Below, piece by piece: positions 15,460 to 24,327 of a DNA stretch of 43,653 nt (its first letter is position 1; each line of letters starts with the position of its first letter). The notes beneath the pieces are model-generated. The model ran no database searches. It was not told where the DNA came from and saw only the letters and a list, made by a program, of their open reading frames with translations. The DNA comes from Lachnospiraceae bacterium. Lineage in GTDB: Bacteria > Bacillota > Clostridia > Lachnospirales > Lachnospiraceae. The stretch lies in NCBI GenBank assembly GCA_024684675.1, contig JAIKWO010000136.1, positions 1 through 43,653 of the forward strand, given 5' to 3'. Position numbers and translations under genes: made by a program.

Positions 15460-17979
15460 TTATTTCTTTCTTGCAGTCAATTCCTCGCTGTCTACATCAA
15501 TCAGGATCGTATCGCCGGATCCGACTGCATCGGAAAGGATCAGCTTTGCGGACAGTGTCTCGACATACTTCTGGATATAACGCTTTAGAGGCCGCGCACC
15601 ATACTCGGGATCGTACGCATTCTCCGTGATAAAATCCGCTGCCGCGGGTGTCAGCTCGACTTTCAGCTCGCGATCCGAAAGACGCCTGTTCAGATCTGCC
15701 ATGATCAGGTCGACGATCGATGCGATATTCTCCTTCGTCAGGGACTTGAATGTCACGATCTCATCCAGTCTGTTCAAAAACTCCGGGCGGAAATGCGACC
15801 GAAGGTCTTCTTCCTTTAAGTTGGAAGTCATGATAATGATCGTATTCTTAAAGTCGACGGTCCGTCCTTGCGAATCGGTGATGCGTCCGTCATCCAGAAC
15901 CTGCAGAAGGACATTGAACACATCGCTGTGCGCTTTTTCCACCTCATCAAACAGAACGACCGAATAAGGCTTACGGCGTACGGCTTCCGTCAGCTGACCG
16001 CCCTCTTCATAGCCGACATATCCGGGAGGTGCTCCGATGAGGCGCGATACGGAGTATTTCTCCATATATTCCGACATATCGATCCGAACCATGTTGTTCT
16101 CGTCGTCAAAAAGGCATGCCGCAAGGCTCTTGGCAAGTTCGGTCTTACCGACGCCGGTAGGACCCAAGAAAAGGAAGGATCCGATCGGCTTACTGGGATC
16201 CTTGATGCCAGCCTTGGATCGGATGATCGCTTCCGTCACCTTCGTAACGCCTTCATCCTGCCCGATCACGCGCTTATGCAGCTCTTCGTCAAGATGTAGC
16301 GTCTTATTGCGTTCAGACTCCGTTAACTTTGCAACAGGAATGCCTGTCCAGCGGGAGATGATCTTCGCGATCTCTTCTTCCGTTACGGACTCGTGTACGA
16401 GGGAAAGCTTCTCCCCTGAAGCAGCCTCTTCTGCCTGCTCGAGTTCCTGTTTTAAGCGCGGCAACTGGCCGTAAGAAAGTTCGGCAGCTTTTTCCAGATT
16501 GCCTTCGCTCTGCGCGATCTGGATCTCTACATTCACCGCCTCAATCTGTTCGCGAAGTTTTGAGAGTTTATCAACAGCCGTTTTCTCATTATCCCACTTA
16601 GCCTTCCGACCCTGAAAATCATCGCGAAGCTCCGCCAATTCTTTTTGAAGCGCACCAAGGCGTTCCGCTGACAGATGGTCTGTCTCTTTTTTCAAAGCAG
16701 CTTCTTCGATCTCCATCTGCATGATCTTGCGCTGCAGCTCGTCAAGTTCCGTCGGAAGGGAATTCAGTTCCGTCTTGATCAGCGCGCAGGCCTCATCGAC
16801 AAGGTCGATCGCTTTATCGGGCAGAAAACGGTCGGAAATATATCTTGCGGACAGCGTCGCTGCGCTCACAAGTGCACCGTCCGTGATCTTCACGCCGTGA
16901 TATACTTCATAACGTTCCTTCAAGCCCCTCAAAATGGAGACGGTATCCTCCACCGTAGGCTCATCCACCATAACCGGCTGGAACCTTCTCTCAAGCGCCG
17001 CATCCTTTTCGATATACTGTCTGTACTCATCAAGTGTTGTGGCACCAATACAGTGCAGCTCGCCTCTTGCAAGCATGGGCTTTAACATGTTACCGGCATC
17101 CATCGCACCGTCTGTCTTGCCCGCGCCGACAATCGTATGAAGCTCATCGATAAAGAGGATGATCTGCCCGTCGCTCGCCTTCACATCTTCAAGAACGGCT
17201 TTCAGACGCTCTTCAAATTCGCCCCGGTACTTCGCGCCTGCGATCATAGCTCCCATATCGAGTGCAAAAATCTTCTTATCCTTTAAGTTCTGCGGTACAT
17301 CGCCACGCACGATCCGCTGCGCCAGTCCCTCGACGACCGCCGTCTTGCCGACGCCCGGCTCACCGATGAGAACGGGGTTGTTCTTGGTCTTTCTGGACAG
17401 GATCCGGATCACATTACGGATCTCCGCATCACGCCCGATCACAGGATCCATTTTATGAGAACGTGCCTTTTCAACAAGATCTTCGCCGTACTTTTCAAGC
17501 GTATCATACGTTGCCTCCGGATTATCGCTTGTCACGCGCTGGTTGCCGCGAACGGACGACAGCGCCTGCAAAAAGCGTTCCCTTGTAATACCGTACTCTG
17601 TAAAGATCGCTTTGATCTCCTTGTTCGGACTCTTGATCATGGACAGAAACAGATGCTCAACGGAGACATACTCATCCCCCATCGCCTTTGCTTCATCCTC
17701 AGCCGTCACGAGCACTTTATTAAGGTCTGTGCCGACATGAACCTGTCCGCCCTGCACTTTCACTCTTTTCTCCAGTGCAGTCCTTGCACGACCGACGAAA
17801 TGATCCGTGTTGATCTCCATCTTCGTGATGAGCTTCAAGATCAGACTGTCCTCAATCGTTAAGAGACTGTAGAGCAGATGTTCCTGTTCGATCTCCTGGT
17901 TGCCGTATTCGTATGCAAGCTTCTCACACTGTTCGATCGCCTGCATGGATTTTTGCGTAAATTTTGAAATGTTCATCAT
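15460..17979 (-). CDS. clpB: ATP-dependent disaggregase ClpB
   Basis: ClpB is the Hsp100 disaggregase that pulls proteins out of aggregates together with DnaK. Order of domains in 839 residues: Clp N-terminal repeats (about 1-145), first AAA+ module with G-E-P-G-V-G-K-T (about 205), the long coiled-coil middle domain specific to ClpB (about 395-520), second AAA+ module with G-P-T-G-V-G-K-T-E (about 595), and the C-terminal ClpB-D2-small domain. AAGGAGG precedes two adjacent ATG codons; the second (17976) has the better spacing. Control is by HrcA, since a perfect CIRCE overlaps the promoter. Confidence 0.96.
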   Translation of the reverse strand: MMNISKFTQKSMQAIEQCEKLAYEYGNQEIEQEHLLYSLLTIEDSLILKLITKMEINTDHFVGRARTALEKRVKVQGGQVHVGTDLNKVLVTAEDEAKAMGDEYVSVEHLFLSMIKSPNKEIKAIFTEYGITRERFLQALSSVRGNQRVTSDNPEATYDTLEKYGEDLVEKARSHKMDPVIGRDAEIRNVIRILSRKTKNNPVLIGEPGVGKTAVVEGLAQRIVRGDVPQNLKDKKIFALDMGAMIAGAKYRGEFEERLKAVLEDVKASDGQIILFIDELHTIVGAGKTDGAMDAGNMLKPMLARGELHCIGATTLDEYRQYIEKDAALERRFQPVMVDEPTVEDTVSILRGLKERYEVYHGVKITDGALVSAATLSARYISDRFLPDKAIDLVDEACALIKTELNSLPTELDELQRKIMQMEIEEAALKKETDHLSAERLGALQKELAELRDDFQGRKAKWDNEKTAVDKLSKLREQIEAVNVEIQIAQSEGNLEKAAELSYGQLPRLKQELEQAEEAASGEKLSLVHESVTEEEIAKIISRWTGIPVAKLTESERNKTLHLDEELHKRVIGQDEGVTKVTEAIIRSKAGIKDPSKPIGSFLFLGPTGVGKTELAKSLAACLFDDENNMVRIDMSEYMEKYSVSRLIGAPPGYVGYEEGGQLTEAVRRKPYSVVLFDEVEKAHSDVFNVLLQVLDDGRITDSQGRTVDFKNTIIIMTSNLKEEDLRSHFRPEFLNRLDEIVTFKSLTKENIASIVDLIMADLNRRLSDRELKVELTPAAADFITENAYDPEYGARPLKRYIQKYVETLSAKLILSDAVGSGDTILIDVDSEELTARKK

Positions 17980-18010
17980 AACACCTCCTTACGGTGCATA
18001 TATATAAGAA

Positions 18011-18048
18011 AAAGCAGGATTCGGTGCTCCTCTCACCGTTCCTGCTTT
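18011..18048 (-). promoter_or_regulatory. Stem-loop at the 5' end of the clpB transcript
   Basis: On the minus strand AAAGCAGGA and CGGTG pair with CACCG and TCCTGCTTT around a short loop, followed by TTTTCTT. The start point predicted from the promoter (near 18043) falls inside the first arm, so the mRNA should begin with this hairpin, shortened to roughly AGGA/TCCT plus CGGTG/CACCG. It may protect the 5' end, attenuate transcription or act as a thermosensor. Confidence 0.55.
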
Positions 18049-18049
18049 A

Positions 18050-18078
18050 GTTATATCGCACAGATTAGCACTCGTCAA
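18050..18078 (-). promoter_or_regulatory. clpB promoter (sigma-A type)
   Basis: On the minus strand TTGACG (18073-18078) is followed after exactly 17 bases by TATAAC (18050-18055). The -35 element lies in the spacer of the CIRCE palindrome, so bound HrcA would block RNA polymerase directly. Confidence 0.8.
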
Positions 18079-18091
18079 GTTAGAGTGCTAA
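18065..18091. promoter_or_regulatory. CIRCE operator (HrcA binding site)
   Basis: TTAGCACTC, nine bases, then GAGTGCTAA: a perfect match to the CIRCE consensus. HrcA represses heat-shock genes through this site until stress titrates its chaperonin partner. The only gene in position to be controlled is clpB, with DUF4250 behind it. Confidence 0.97.
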
Positions 18092-18122
18092 CAATTTATA
18101 AAATCTTCATTTTTACCAATTG

Positions 18123-18161
18123 AAAAACCGACTGCCGGATACTTGTGTATCGAACAGTCGG
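18123..18161 (-). terminator. Terminator after the TRAP-SDR operon
   Basis: On the minus strand CCGACTG pairs with CAGTCGG, with an inner GATAC/GTATC stem, followed by TTTTT. It ends transcription 47 bases after the SDR stop and upstream of the clpB promoter. Confidence 0.8.
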
Positions 18162-18207
18162 CTTTCCAAAAACTATTCTTTATTTAGGGGATATGGAAAA
18201 CACCTAT

Positions 18208-18966
18208 TTAGTAGCAGGTCACGCCGCCGTCGATCGGAACTGCCGCACCGTTGATGAAGCTCGCTTCATCGGATGCAAGGAACAGTACCGTATTGGCTAC
18301 GTCATCTGCGGTTGCAAGACGCCCGAGCGGAACCTCACCGAGGCGCTCCTGGGCAAATTGCGGATCTTTCAATCTCTCATGCACGAGCGGCGTATCCACA
18401 GTGCTGGGATGGATTGAATTACAACGGATGTTGTCCTTGCCGTATCTGGATGCGATCGCTTTGGTCAGCATCGTAACGGCACCTTTCGTTGCGGTATATG
18501 CTTCCGGTGTGAACTTGTGGCCGATCAGACCGCACACGGAAGAGGTATTGATGATAAGACCACCGCCCTGCTTCCGCATTACCGGAATCGTATATTTGAT
18601 TCCTAAGAATACACCGCCGACATTCACGGACATCATTGTCATCCATTCTTCCATACTGATCTCTTCCACGGGCTTACGGATATTGATACCCGCATTGTTG
18701 ATCAATACGTCTATTTTCTTTCCCTTCGATCCAACGGATTCTACGACTCTCTTCCAGTCTTCTTCCTTTGTTCCGTCGATCGGCTCGAAATATGCTTCGC
18801 CGCCTTCTTTTTCGATCTCGGCGATCAGTTCGCTCGCTGACTTCTCGGCAACGGGCAGATCCAGGATAAAGATGGTTGCGCCGTTCTTTGCAAGCAATTT
18901 TGCCATAACAGATCCAAGCCCGCCGGCACCGCCGGTGATCAGAATACTTTTACCTTTTACATTCAT
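18208..18966 (-). CDS. Short-chain dehydrogenase/reductase (SDR)
   Basis: This is a 252-residue classical SDR. The NAD(P) motif T-G-G-A-G-G-L-G lies at residues 11-18, N-N-A-G near 90, and the catalytic Ser (T-S-S-V-C-G) with Y-T-A-T-K near 157-161. The C-terminal D-G-G-V-T segment is usual. An acidic residue at the end of strand 2 (F-I-L-D-L) favours NAD over NADP. It is the last gene of the operon after the TRAP transporter, so it probably oxidises or reduces the imported compound, perhaps a sugar acid or polyol (inference). The family alone does not fix the substrate. Confidence 0.9.
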   Translation of the reverse strand: MNVKGKSILITGGAGGLGSVMAKLLAKNGATIFILDLPVAEKSASELIAEIEKEGGEAYFEPIDGTKEEDWKRVVESVGSKGKKIDVLINNAGINIRKPVEEISMEEWMTMMSVNVGGVFLGIKYTIPVMRKQGGGLIINTSSVCGLIGHKFTPEAYTATKGAVTMLTKAIASRYGKDNIRCNSIHPSTVDTPLVHERLKDPQFAQERLGEVPLGRLATADDVANTVLFLASDEASFINGAAVPIDGGVTCY

Positions 18967-18988
18967 CTTTGATTCCCTCTGTCAATGA

Positions 18989-20074
18989 TCAGTATTTTGC
19001 ACAAACATCCTGTACCTTCTTGATCAGGTCTTCGCCGATCTGAGATTTGAACTCATCATAGATCGGTGCAGTTGCATCAACAAATGCCTGGTGCTCTTCG
19101 TTCGTCAGTTCTGTAACCGTCATGCCTGCATCACGTAAGCTCTGGATGTAGTCATCACACTGTTTTCTGTTTACTTCCTTATCCGTTACCGCAGATTTTG
19201 CTGCAGCTTCTTCGAAGAATGCCTTCTGCTCGTCTGTCAGTTTCTGGAACAGGGACTCGCTTAATAAGAAGAGTTTCGGTCCATATACATGATTGGTCAG
19301 TGAGCAGTATTTGTTTACTTCATAGAAAGAATTCAGATAAATCGTGGAGATTGGATTTTCCTGTCCATCGATTGTGCCGGACTCCATAGCCGTAAATACT
19401 TCGGAGAAAGCCATCGGTGTCGGAACCGCACCAAGTGCCTTGAATGCCGCAAGGTGGATCTCATTTTCCATCGTACGAATCTTTAAGCCGGCCACATCAG
19501 CAGGTGTATGAACATCTACTTTGGAGTTGGTCAGCTGACGGAAACCGTTCTCATACCAAGCAAGCACATGAAGGCCGTTGCCTGCAAGTTCCGCCGCGAT
19601 ATCCTTTGCGACATCGGATTCCATAACCGCATCCGCTGCTTCATAGTTCGGGAACAGGAACGGAAGATCGAATACCGACAGTTTGCTGCACATACCGGTC
19701 AGTACGGACGGAGACAGGATAACCGCCTCTAAGTTGCCCATGGAAACATCCTGTGCACATGCGGTGTCATCACCGAGCTGTGCATCCGTATAAACCTGCA
19801 CGTCAAATTCGGGATATTTCTCCTCGATCATCTTCTCGAATTCGTATGCGCCCACATTTTCAGCCGCCTGGGCGGTAAGACCGGATGCGATTTTAATAAC
19901 GGTCTTACCACTTGCCGCGTCGGCCGCGGGTGCCGCTTCCTGTGCTGCCGGTGCTGCAGAATCAGGAGATTTGGAGGTATCTGCCGCATTCCCGCTGCCT
20001 GCCGACTGACCGCAGGCTACCAGTGAAAGCATCATGACACCCGTTAACAATACTGACATTACTTTTCGTTTCAT
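18989..20074 (-). CDS. dctP: TRAP transporter solute-binding lipoprotein (DctP)
   Basis: This 361-residue DctP-family binding protein has a lipoprotein signal peptide with the lipobox L-V-A-C (Cys near residue 21) and a Ser/Ala-rich linker. The substrate-contacting segment L-K-I-R-T, whose arginine normally binds the ligand carboxylate, is followed by A-F-K-A-L-G-A-V-P-T-P and then D-G-Q-E-N-P. The protein delivers an organic acid to the DctQM membrane pair using an ion gradient. It lies between dctM (27 bases upstream) and the SDR gene. A sugar acid or other carboxylated substrate is likely, but which one is not readable. Confidence 0.93.
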   Translation of the reverse strand: MKRKVMSVLLTGVMMLSLVACGQSAGSGNAADTSKSPDSAAPAAQEAAPAADAASGKTVIKIASGLTAQAAENVGAYEFEKMIEEKYPEFDVQVYTDAQLGDDTACAQDVSMGNLEAVILSPSVLTGMCSKLSVFDLPFLFPNYEAADAVMESDVAKDIAAELAGNGLHVLAWYENGFRQLTNSKVDVHTPADVAGLKIRTMENEIHLAAFKALGAVPTPMAFSEVFTAMESGTIDGQENPISTIYLNSFYEVNKYCSLTNHVYGPKLFLLSESLFQKLTDEQKAFFEEAAAKSAVTDKEVNRKQCDDYIQSLRDAGMTVTELTNEEHQAFVDATAPIYDEFKSQIGEDLIKKVQDVCAKY

Positions 20075-20101
20075 TCGTTTTACCCCTCTTTCAAAAACTT
20101 T

Positions 20102-21388
20102 TTACCCCATGAGATTCGGAATCAGCATTACCAATTCCGGTATATAGGAAATGATCATCAGGCAGATGAACATTGCCGCCATAAACTTAAGACACGGCTT
20201 TACAACTTCCATCATGGAAAGACCGGACAGGCCGCATCCGACATACAAAACGGTTCCGACAGGCGGTGTGATGATACCGATGCAAAGGTTACATACCATA
20301 ACAACGCCGAACCAGATCGGATCGTACCCAAGCTGTGTGATCACGGGAACCAGAATCGGTGCCAGGATCAGGATCGCCGGTGTCAGATCCATTACGCATC
20401 CTACAAGAAGAAGCAGGATGTTGATCAAAAGAATCACGACAAACTTGTTATCCGAAATGGATAAAAGCGTTTCCGTCAGCATACCGGGAATCCCGGCTGT
20501 CGTGATGTAGTATGCAGCGAGTGTTGCCGTTCCTACAACGAACATAACGGATGCCGTACTTTTTACAGTCGAGATCAGGATCGGAAGGATGTGCTTCGGC
20601 TTCAATTCGCGATATACGAAGAATCCGACAAACAGTGCATAGAACACTGCGACTACACCACATTCCGTCGCCGTACATACACCTGTCAGCACGCCGCCTA
20701 AGATGATGACCGGCAAAAGGATCGCCCAGATCGCTTCCTTTAATGCGTGGAAACGCTCCTTCGCGGTTGCCTTTTTGTGTTTCTTGTAAATTTCCGGACG
20801 CTTTTTACAATGGAACATCCACATGATCATCAGTGCAAGACCGATCAAAAGTCCCGGGATGATACCACCCATAAAGAGCTTTGAGATCGAGACACTTGCG
20901 CAACATCCGAAGATGATCATCGGCATGGAAGGCGGGATGATCGGTCCGATCGTACCTGCTGAAATAATAAGTGCCGTGGATTCATCCTTCTCGTAACCGT
21001 CCTCTTCCATCAAAGGAAGGAGAATCGAGCCGACTGCCGTCGTATCCGCGATCGCCGATCCGGAGATTCCGGCAAAAAGCATACTCGCGAAAACGGATGT
21101 ATAGCCAAGGCCGCCTCGTACATGGCCGAGCAGCGCCTTCGCAAAGCGAACGATACGCTGCGAGATACCACCGACATTCATTACTTCGCCGGCGAGTACA
21201 AAAAACGGGATCGCCATCAGCGGAACACTGTCTACCCCGCGAACAATGTTCTGCGCCACATTGGCAGGTGTGATGTCACCCGTCATGATCGACATCAATA
21301 CGACGCCGGATACCGCAAGGCAAAAGCCTACAGGAAGATACAGAAGCAGCGTGCCGAACAGTACGGCCAGAAAGATCAAGAGCATCAT
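20102..21388 (-). CDS. dctM: TRAP transporter large permease (DctM)
   Basis: This 428-residue membrane protein has about 12 helices and the DctM signatures P-V-G-F-C-L-A near residue 16, F-V-L-A-G-E-V-M-N near 63, F-A-G-I-S-G-S-A-I-A-D near 106, and the P-P-S-M-P segment near 153. It is the main transport channel, driven by sodium or protons. Its ATG overlaps the dctQ stop (ATGA), a sign of coupled translation. Confidence 0.95.
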   Translation of the reverse strand: MMLLIFLAVLFGTLLLYLPVGFCLAVSGVVLMSIMTGDITPANVAQNIVRGVDSVPLMAIPFFVLAGEVMNVGGISQRIVRFAKALLGHVRGGLGYTSVFASMLFAGISGSAIADTTAVGSILLPLMEEDGYEKDESTALIISAGTIGPIIPPSMPMIIFGCCASVSISKLFMGGIIPGLLIGLALMIMWMFHCKKRPEIYKKHKKATAKERFHALKEAIWAILLPVIILGGVLTGVCTATECGVVAVFYALFVGFFVYRELKPKHILPILISTVKSTASVMFVVGTATLAAYYITTAGIPGMLTETLLSISDNKFVVILLINILLLLVGCVMDLTPAILILAPILVPVITQLGYDPIWFGVVMVCNLCIGIITPPVGTVLYVGCGLSGLSMMEVVKPCLKFMAAMFICLMIISYIPELVMLIPNLMG

Positions 21389-21900
21389 AGGTCGCCACCC
21401 CCTGTCTTCTTTGTTTCGATCAAATCTTTGTTTTTCACGATGCTAAGCACATGCCAATACAATTTCGTCAGTGCAAAGATCATGATGAGTGCAGCGGCTG
21501 CAACGGTGATGCCAAACTTCCATGCATACGAAAGTCCGGTTGCCGGTGCTTTCCACGCCATATTGCTTGCTGTCAGCTGATAACCGCCGAAACCGATGAG
21601 CCATGCGATGTAAAGAACAAAGCAGTCAACGATCACCTGACAGATTCTTGCGATCTGCTTCGGAAGCACTTTTACCAAAATGTCCAACCCCATGTGTCCG
21701 TCTTCCTTGTAAAGCAGTGCCGCACCCAAAAAGCAAACCCAGATCTCCAAGAATCTCGCCATCTCTTCAGACCACGGAATCGCATAATGGAATACGTAGC
21801 GTGTTAAAACATTTGCAAACACCAGCGTGCACATAATCGCCAACAGAATTGCCGCAATCACTTCCGCAAACTTGCAGATTGCATTTAAACACTTCCCCAA
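21385..21900 (-). CDS. dctQ: TRAP transporter small permease (DctQ)
   Basis: This protein of about 171 residues has four helices and the DctQ pattern: N-V-L-T-R-Y-V-F near residue 30, then W-S-E-E-M-A-R-F-L and the D-G-H-M-G-L-D segment. DctQ joins DctM and is needed for transport. The start is placed at TTG 21900 because AAGGAG lies eight bases upstream; an in-frame ATG at 21921 has that ribosome site inside its own third and fourth codons. It is the first gene of the dctQ-dctM-dctP-SDR operon. Confidence 0.9.
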   Translation of the reverse strand: MGKCLNAICKFAEVIAAILLAIMCTLVFANVLTRYVFHYAIPWSEEMARFLEIWVCFLGAALLYKEDGHMGLDILVKVLPKQIARICQVIVDCFVLYIAWLIGFGGYQLTASNMAWKAPATGLSYAWKFGITVAAAALIMIFALTKLYWHVLSIVKNKDLIETKKTGGGDL

Positions 21901-22023
21901 TACATTATCTCCTTTCTGCATAATTCATAATTAATTAATAGCAAATGGAGATTTTATATACAATTTAAATAAAAGAGGTGTGTTTGCAAAAAACCGACTT
22001 TTTCAAAAAACCGTTTCGGAGAC

Positions 22024-22053
22024 AAAAAAATCCCGGTGCGCATGCGCACCGGG
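22024..22053 (-). terminator. Strong terminator of the chemoreceptor gene
   Basis: On the minus strand a perfect stem CCCGGTGCG/CGCACCGGG with loop CATG is followed by ATTTTTTT. It separates the chemoreceptor gene from the TRAP operon. Confidence 0.92.
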
Positions 22054-22084
22054 AGGGGTCTGCTTATCTTTCGGTCTGCTGTTT

Positions 22085-24097
22085 TCAGATCTTGAACATA
22101 TCGACAAAGCCTTCGATCTTCTCCGCGGAATCCGATACCGTCTCTGCGCTCTGATCCACTTCGCGACTCTCTGCGGCAACGTTTTCCGCACTGTTCGTAG
22201 CCGTCTCTACCGTAGCGGTTACTTCCTCGGTACTTGCAGCCTGCTCTTCGGAAATCGCCGCAACAGAGGATGCGATATCATTTACCTCGTCCATCTTCTT
22301 GACCATGTTCTGAACCAGGATGCCTGCATCATCCAGCGACTTGAAGATATCGTTGAATGTCTGCTCGGTCACGCTGACAGCCTCGCTGCTCGATGAGATC
22401 TCCTGCGAACTTGCTTCAGACTGCTCCGCCAGTTTCTTGATCTGCGACGTGATATCCGCGATAATCCCGCCAATCTCGGTTGTCGCATTCGCACTTTCAT
22501 TCGCCAGATTGCCGATCTCAGTCGCAACAACGGCGAAACCTTTGCCGGCTTCGCCCGCACGCGCCGCCTCAATGGATGCGTTCAGTGAAAGCAGATTGGT
22601 CTGTGAAGAAATGGCGTTGATCATCTCCACGATCGAATTGATCTTGTTCGCTGCCTCATCAACCGTACGAACAACTTCATTCATCTCAGACATGGACTCG
22701 GAGATCTCGCCCATGTTCTTACGGACATTCTCCATATCCTTCTGCCCCTGTTTTGCTTTGGACAGAAGCGTTTCCATCGTCTCGCCGACAGCATTGCCCT
22801 GATCCGTCATCTCACCGACAGCCTGCGCAAGCTCTGTTGCATTGGTTGCAAGTTCCGTAACGGAATTTGCAACGTCGTTCATCGTCTCACGGATGTTGCC
22901 CATCGATTCGCTCTGCTCCGCCGCCTGCTGATTCAGTGATGCGGAAGAATTACGGCTGTTCTCAGACTCTTCGGCAAGTCTTTCCGTGACGTCCTTCATC
23001 TTGCTGAGTGTTTCCTTCATCGTCTCAACATAATCGGACATCCGATTGTTCATGATACCGATTTCGTTGTTGCCGCCCTTGCGGATATTGATGGTAAAAT
23101 CGCCGTCTGCGATATGTACGATGTTGTCCGTAAGTTCTCTGACGGGCGTTGTGATCTTCTTCCTGATGACCACGGTGATGACAGCCGTACTTACGATCAG
23201 CATCAAAAGAACAAGGATCGCCGTAATAACGGACAATGCCGTCAGTTCGGCAAGCACGTCATCCTTCGGCACGAAGGAGACCATCGTCCATGTTGTATTG
23301 GGAACAGCATCAAAAGAGACATAGTAGTCACCGCCGTTATTCCCTGTGATCGTCTGGATCTTGTCTGCGCCGGCCGCAACCTGCGCACCGAGTTTCTGAA
23401 CAAATGCATCTCCCGAAATCTCGGAGGTTTTCTTGCCGTTGTAATCTTTATTGACAGCTGCCAGGATCGTATCACCGTCCAAAAGGATCGACTGTCCTGT
23501 CTTTCCGGGCTTATACGACGCTACCTGATCGGAGATCTCACCAAGCTGCACATCGACAGCCGCCACACCGTTCTTTCCGTTCGCAAGATTGATCTCACGG
23601 GAGATCGAAACGACCATCATCTTGGAATCCAAATCCAAATATGCCGAGCCCATAGACATCCTGTTCTTGCCGACACCGTCTACATACCAGTCTCTTGTTG
23701 TCGGGTCATATCCTTCATCGGGTACCCATCCGGACGGATCCAGATATGCCTTATCGGAAAAGCCGAAATAAATGCCGGTCGGTGTCTCGTCAAACGCCGA
23801 CATACAGATCTCAAGGGACTTCAGCATCTCGTCATCGCTTGTATACGGCGTGCTCACTGTAACATCCGCAACCGCATCGAAGTAGTTCATGATCTTGCCG
23901 ATCCTGCCGCCGATATCGTTTGCATACGAAGCGGATTCATTTTGCAGGCTTGCCTGCGCGGTGTCTATGATCACACTTCTTGATCTGGTAAAAATAAGAA
24001 GCGCAACTGCAATAATAAAAATCGCAATCATCGGAATTAAGATGATCGACAGTTGTGTGCTTAGTTTGCCGGTCTTATTCTGTTTTGTCTGTCTCAT
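22085..24097 (-). CDS. Methyl-accepting chemotaxis protein with dCache sensor
   Basis: This is a chemoreceptor of about 670 residues. TM1 lies at roughly 15-37, an extracellular dCache_1 sensor (about 40-275, with the G-W-V-P-D-E-G-Y-D-P-T-T-R-D-W-Y segment typical of amine/amino-acid-type Cache folds), TM2 near 285-310, HAMP, then the cytoplasmic signalling domain with the hairpin tip around [19 protein letters not shown]. The start at 24097 is used because GGAGGTG lies just before it; an in-frame ATG at 24109 overlaps that ribosome site. It lies upstream of the TRAP operon, behind its own terminator, and could sense the same class of ligand. Confidence 0.92.
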   Translation of the reverse strand: MRQTKQNKTGKLSTQLSIILIPMIAIFIIAVALLIFTRSRSVIIDTAQASLQNESASYANDIGGRIGKIMNYFDAVADVTVSTPYTSDDEMLKSLEICMSAFDETPTGIYFGFSDKAYLDPSGWVPDEGYDPTTRDWYVDGVGKNRMSMGSAYLDLDSKMMVVSISREINLANGKNGVAAVDVQLGEISDQVASYKPGKTGQSILLDGDTILAAVNKDYNGKKTSEISGDAFVQKLGAQVAAGADKIQTITGNNGGDYYVSFDAVPNTTWTMVSFVPKDDVLAELTALSVITAILVLLMLIVSTAVITVVIRKKITTPVRELTDNIVHIADGDFTINIRKGGNNEIGIMNNRMSDYVETMKETLSKMKDVTERLAEESENSRNSSASLNQQAAEQSESMGNIRETMNDVANSVTELATNATELAQAVGEMTDQGNAVGETMETLLSKAKQGQKDMENVRKNMGEISESMSEMNEVVRTVDEAANKINSIVEMINAISSQTNLLSLNASIEAARAGEAGKGFAVVATEIGNLANESANATTEIGGIIADITSQIKKLAEQSEASSQEISSSSEAVSVTEQTFNDIFKSLDDAGILVQNMVKKMDEVNDIASSVAAISEEQAASTEEVTATVETATNSAENVAAESREVDQSAETVSDSAEKIEGFVDMFKI

Positions 24098-24271
24098 GTG
24101 CACCTCCATTTAATCAGTACAATACATGTACCCACTATATCACATTCAAAGTCAGGTTTTTTCCTACTTGCAGAAAATAATTATAAAAATCTTTTAAAAT
24201 CGTATAATTTGCCGGTTTTTTAACCAAATGCACACTTAAGCATCTTCCACTCTATCCCGACCCGAAATGTA

Positions 24272-24289
24272 TGTTAGCACAAGCTAACA
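24272..24289 (-). terminator. Possible weak terminator after the solute-binding protein gene
   Basis: On the minus strand TGTTAGC pairs with GCTAACA over a 4-base loop, 38 bases after the stop. The T content after it is poor, so this is tentative. The rest of 24098-24327 shows AT-rich promoter-like sequence for the chemoreceptor gene but no gene. Confidence 0.35.
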
Positions 24290-24327
24290 AATAACGCAAG
24301 AAAAACATGGGCGACAACAGCCAGTAC

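Noticed and set aside
21901-21921. Upstream ATG for dctQ at 21921
   Set aside because: The only good ribosome site (AAGGAG) lies within its third and fourth codons and fits the TTG at 21900 instead.
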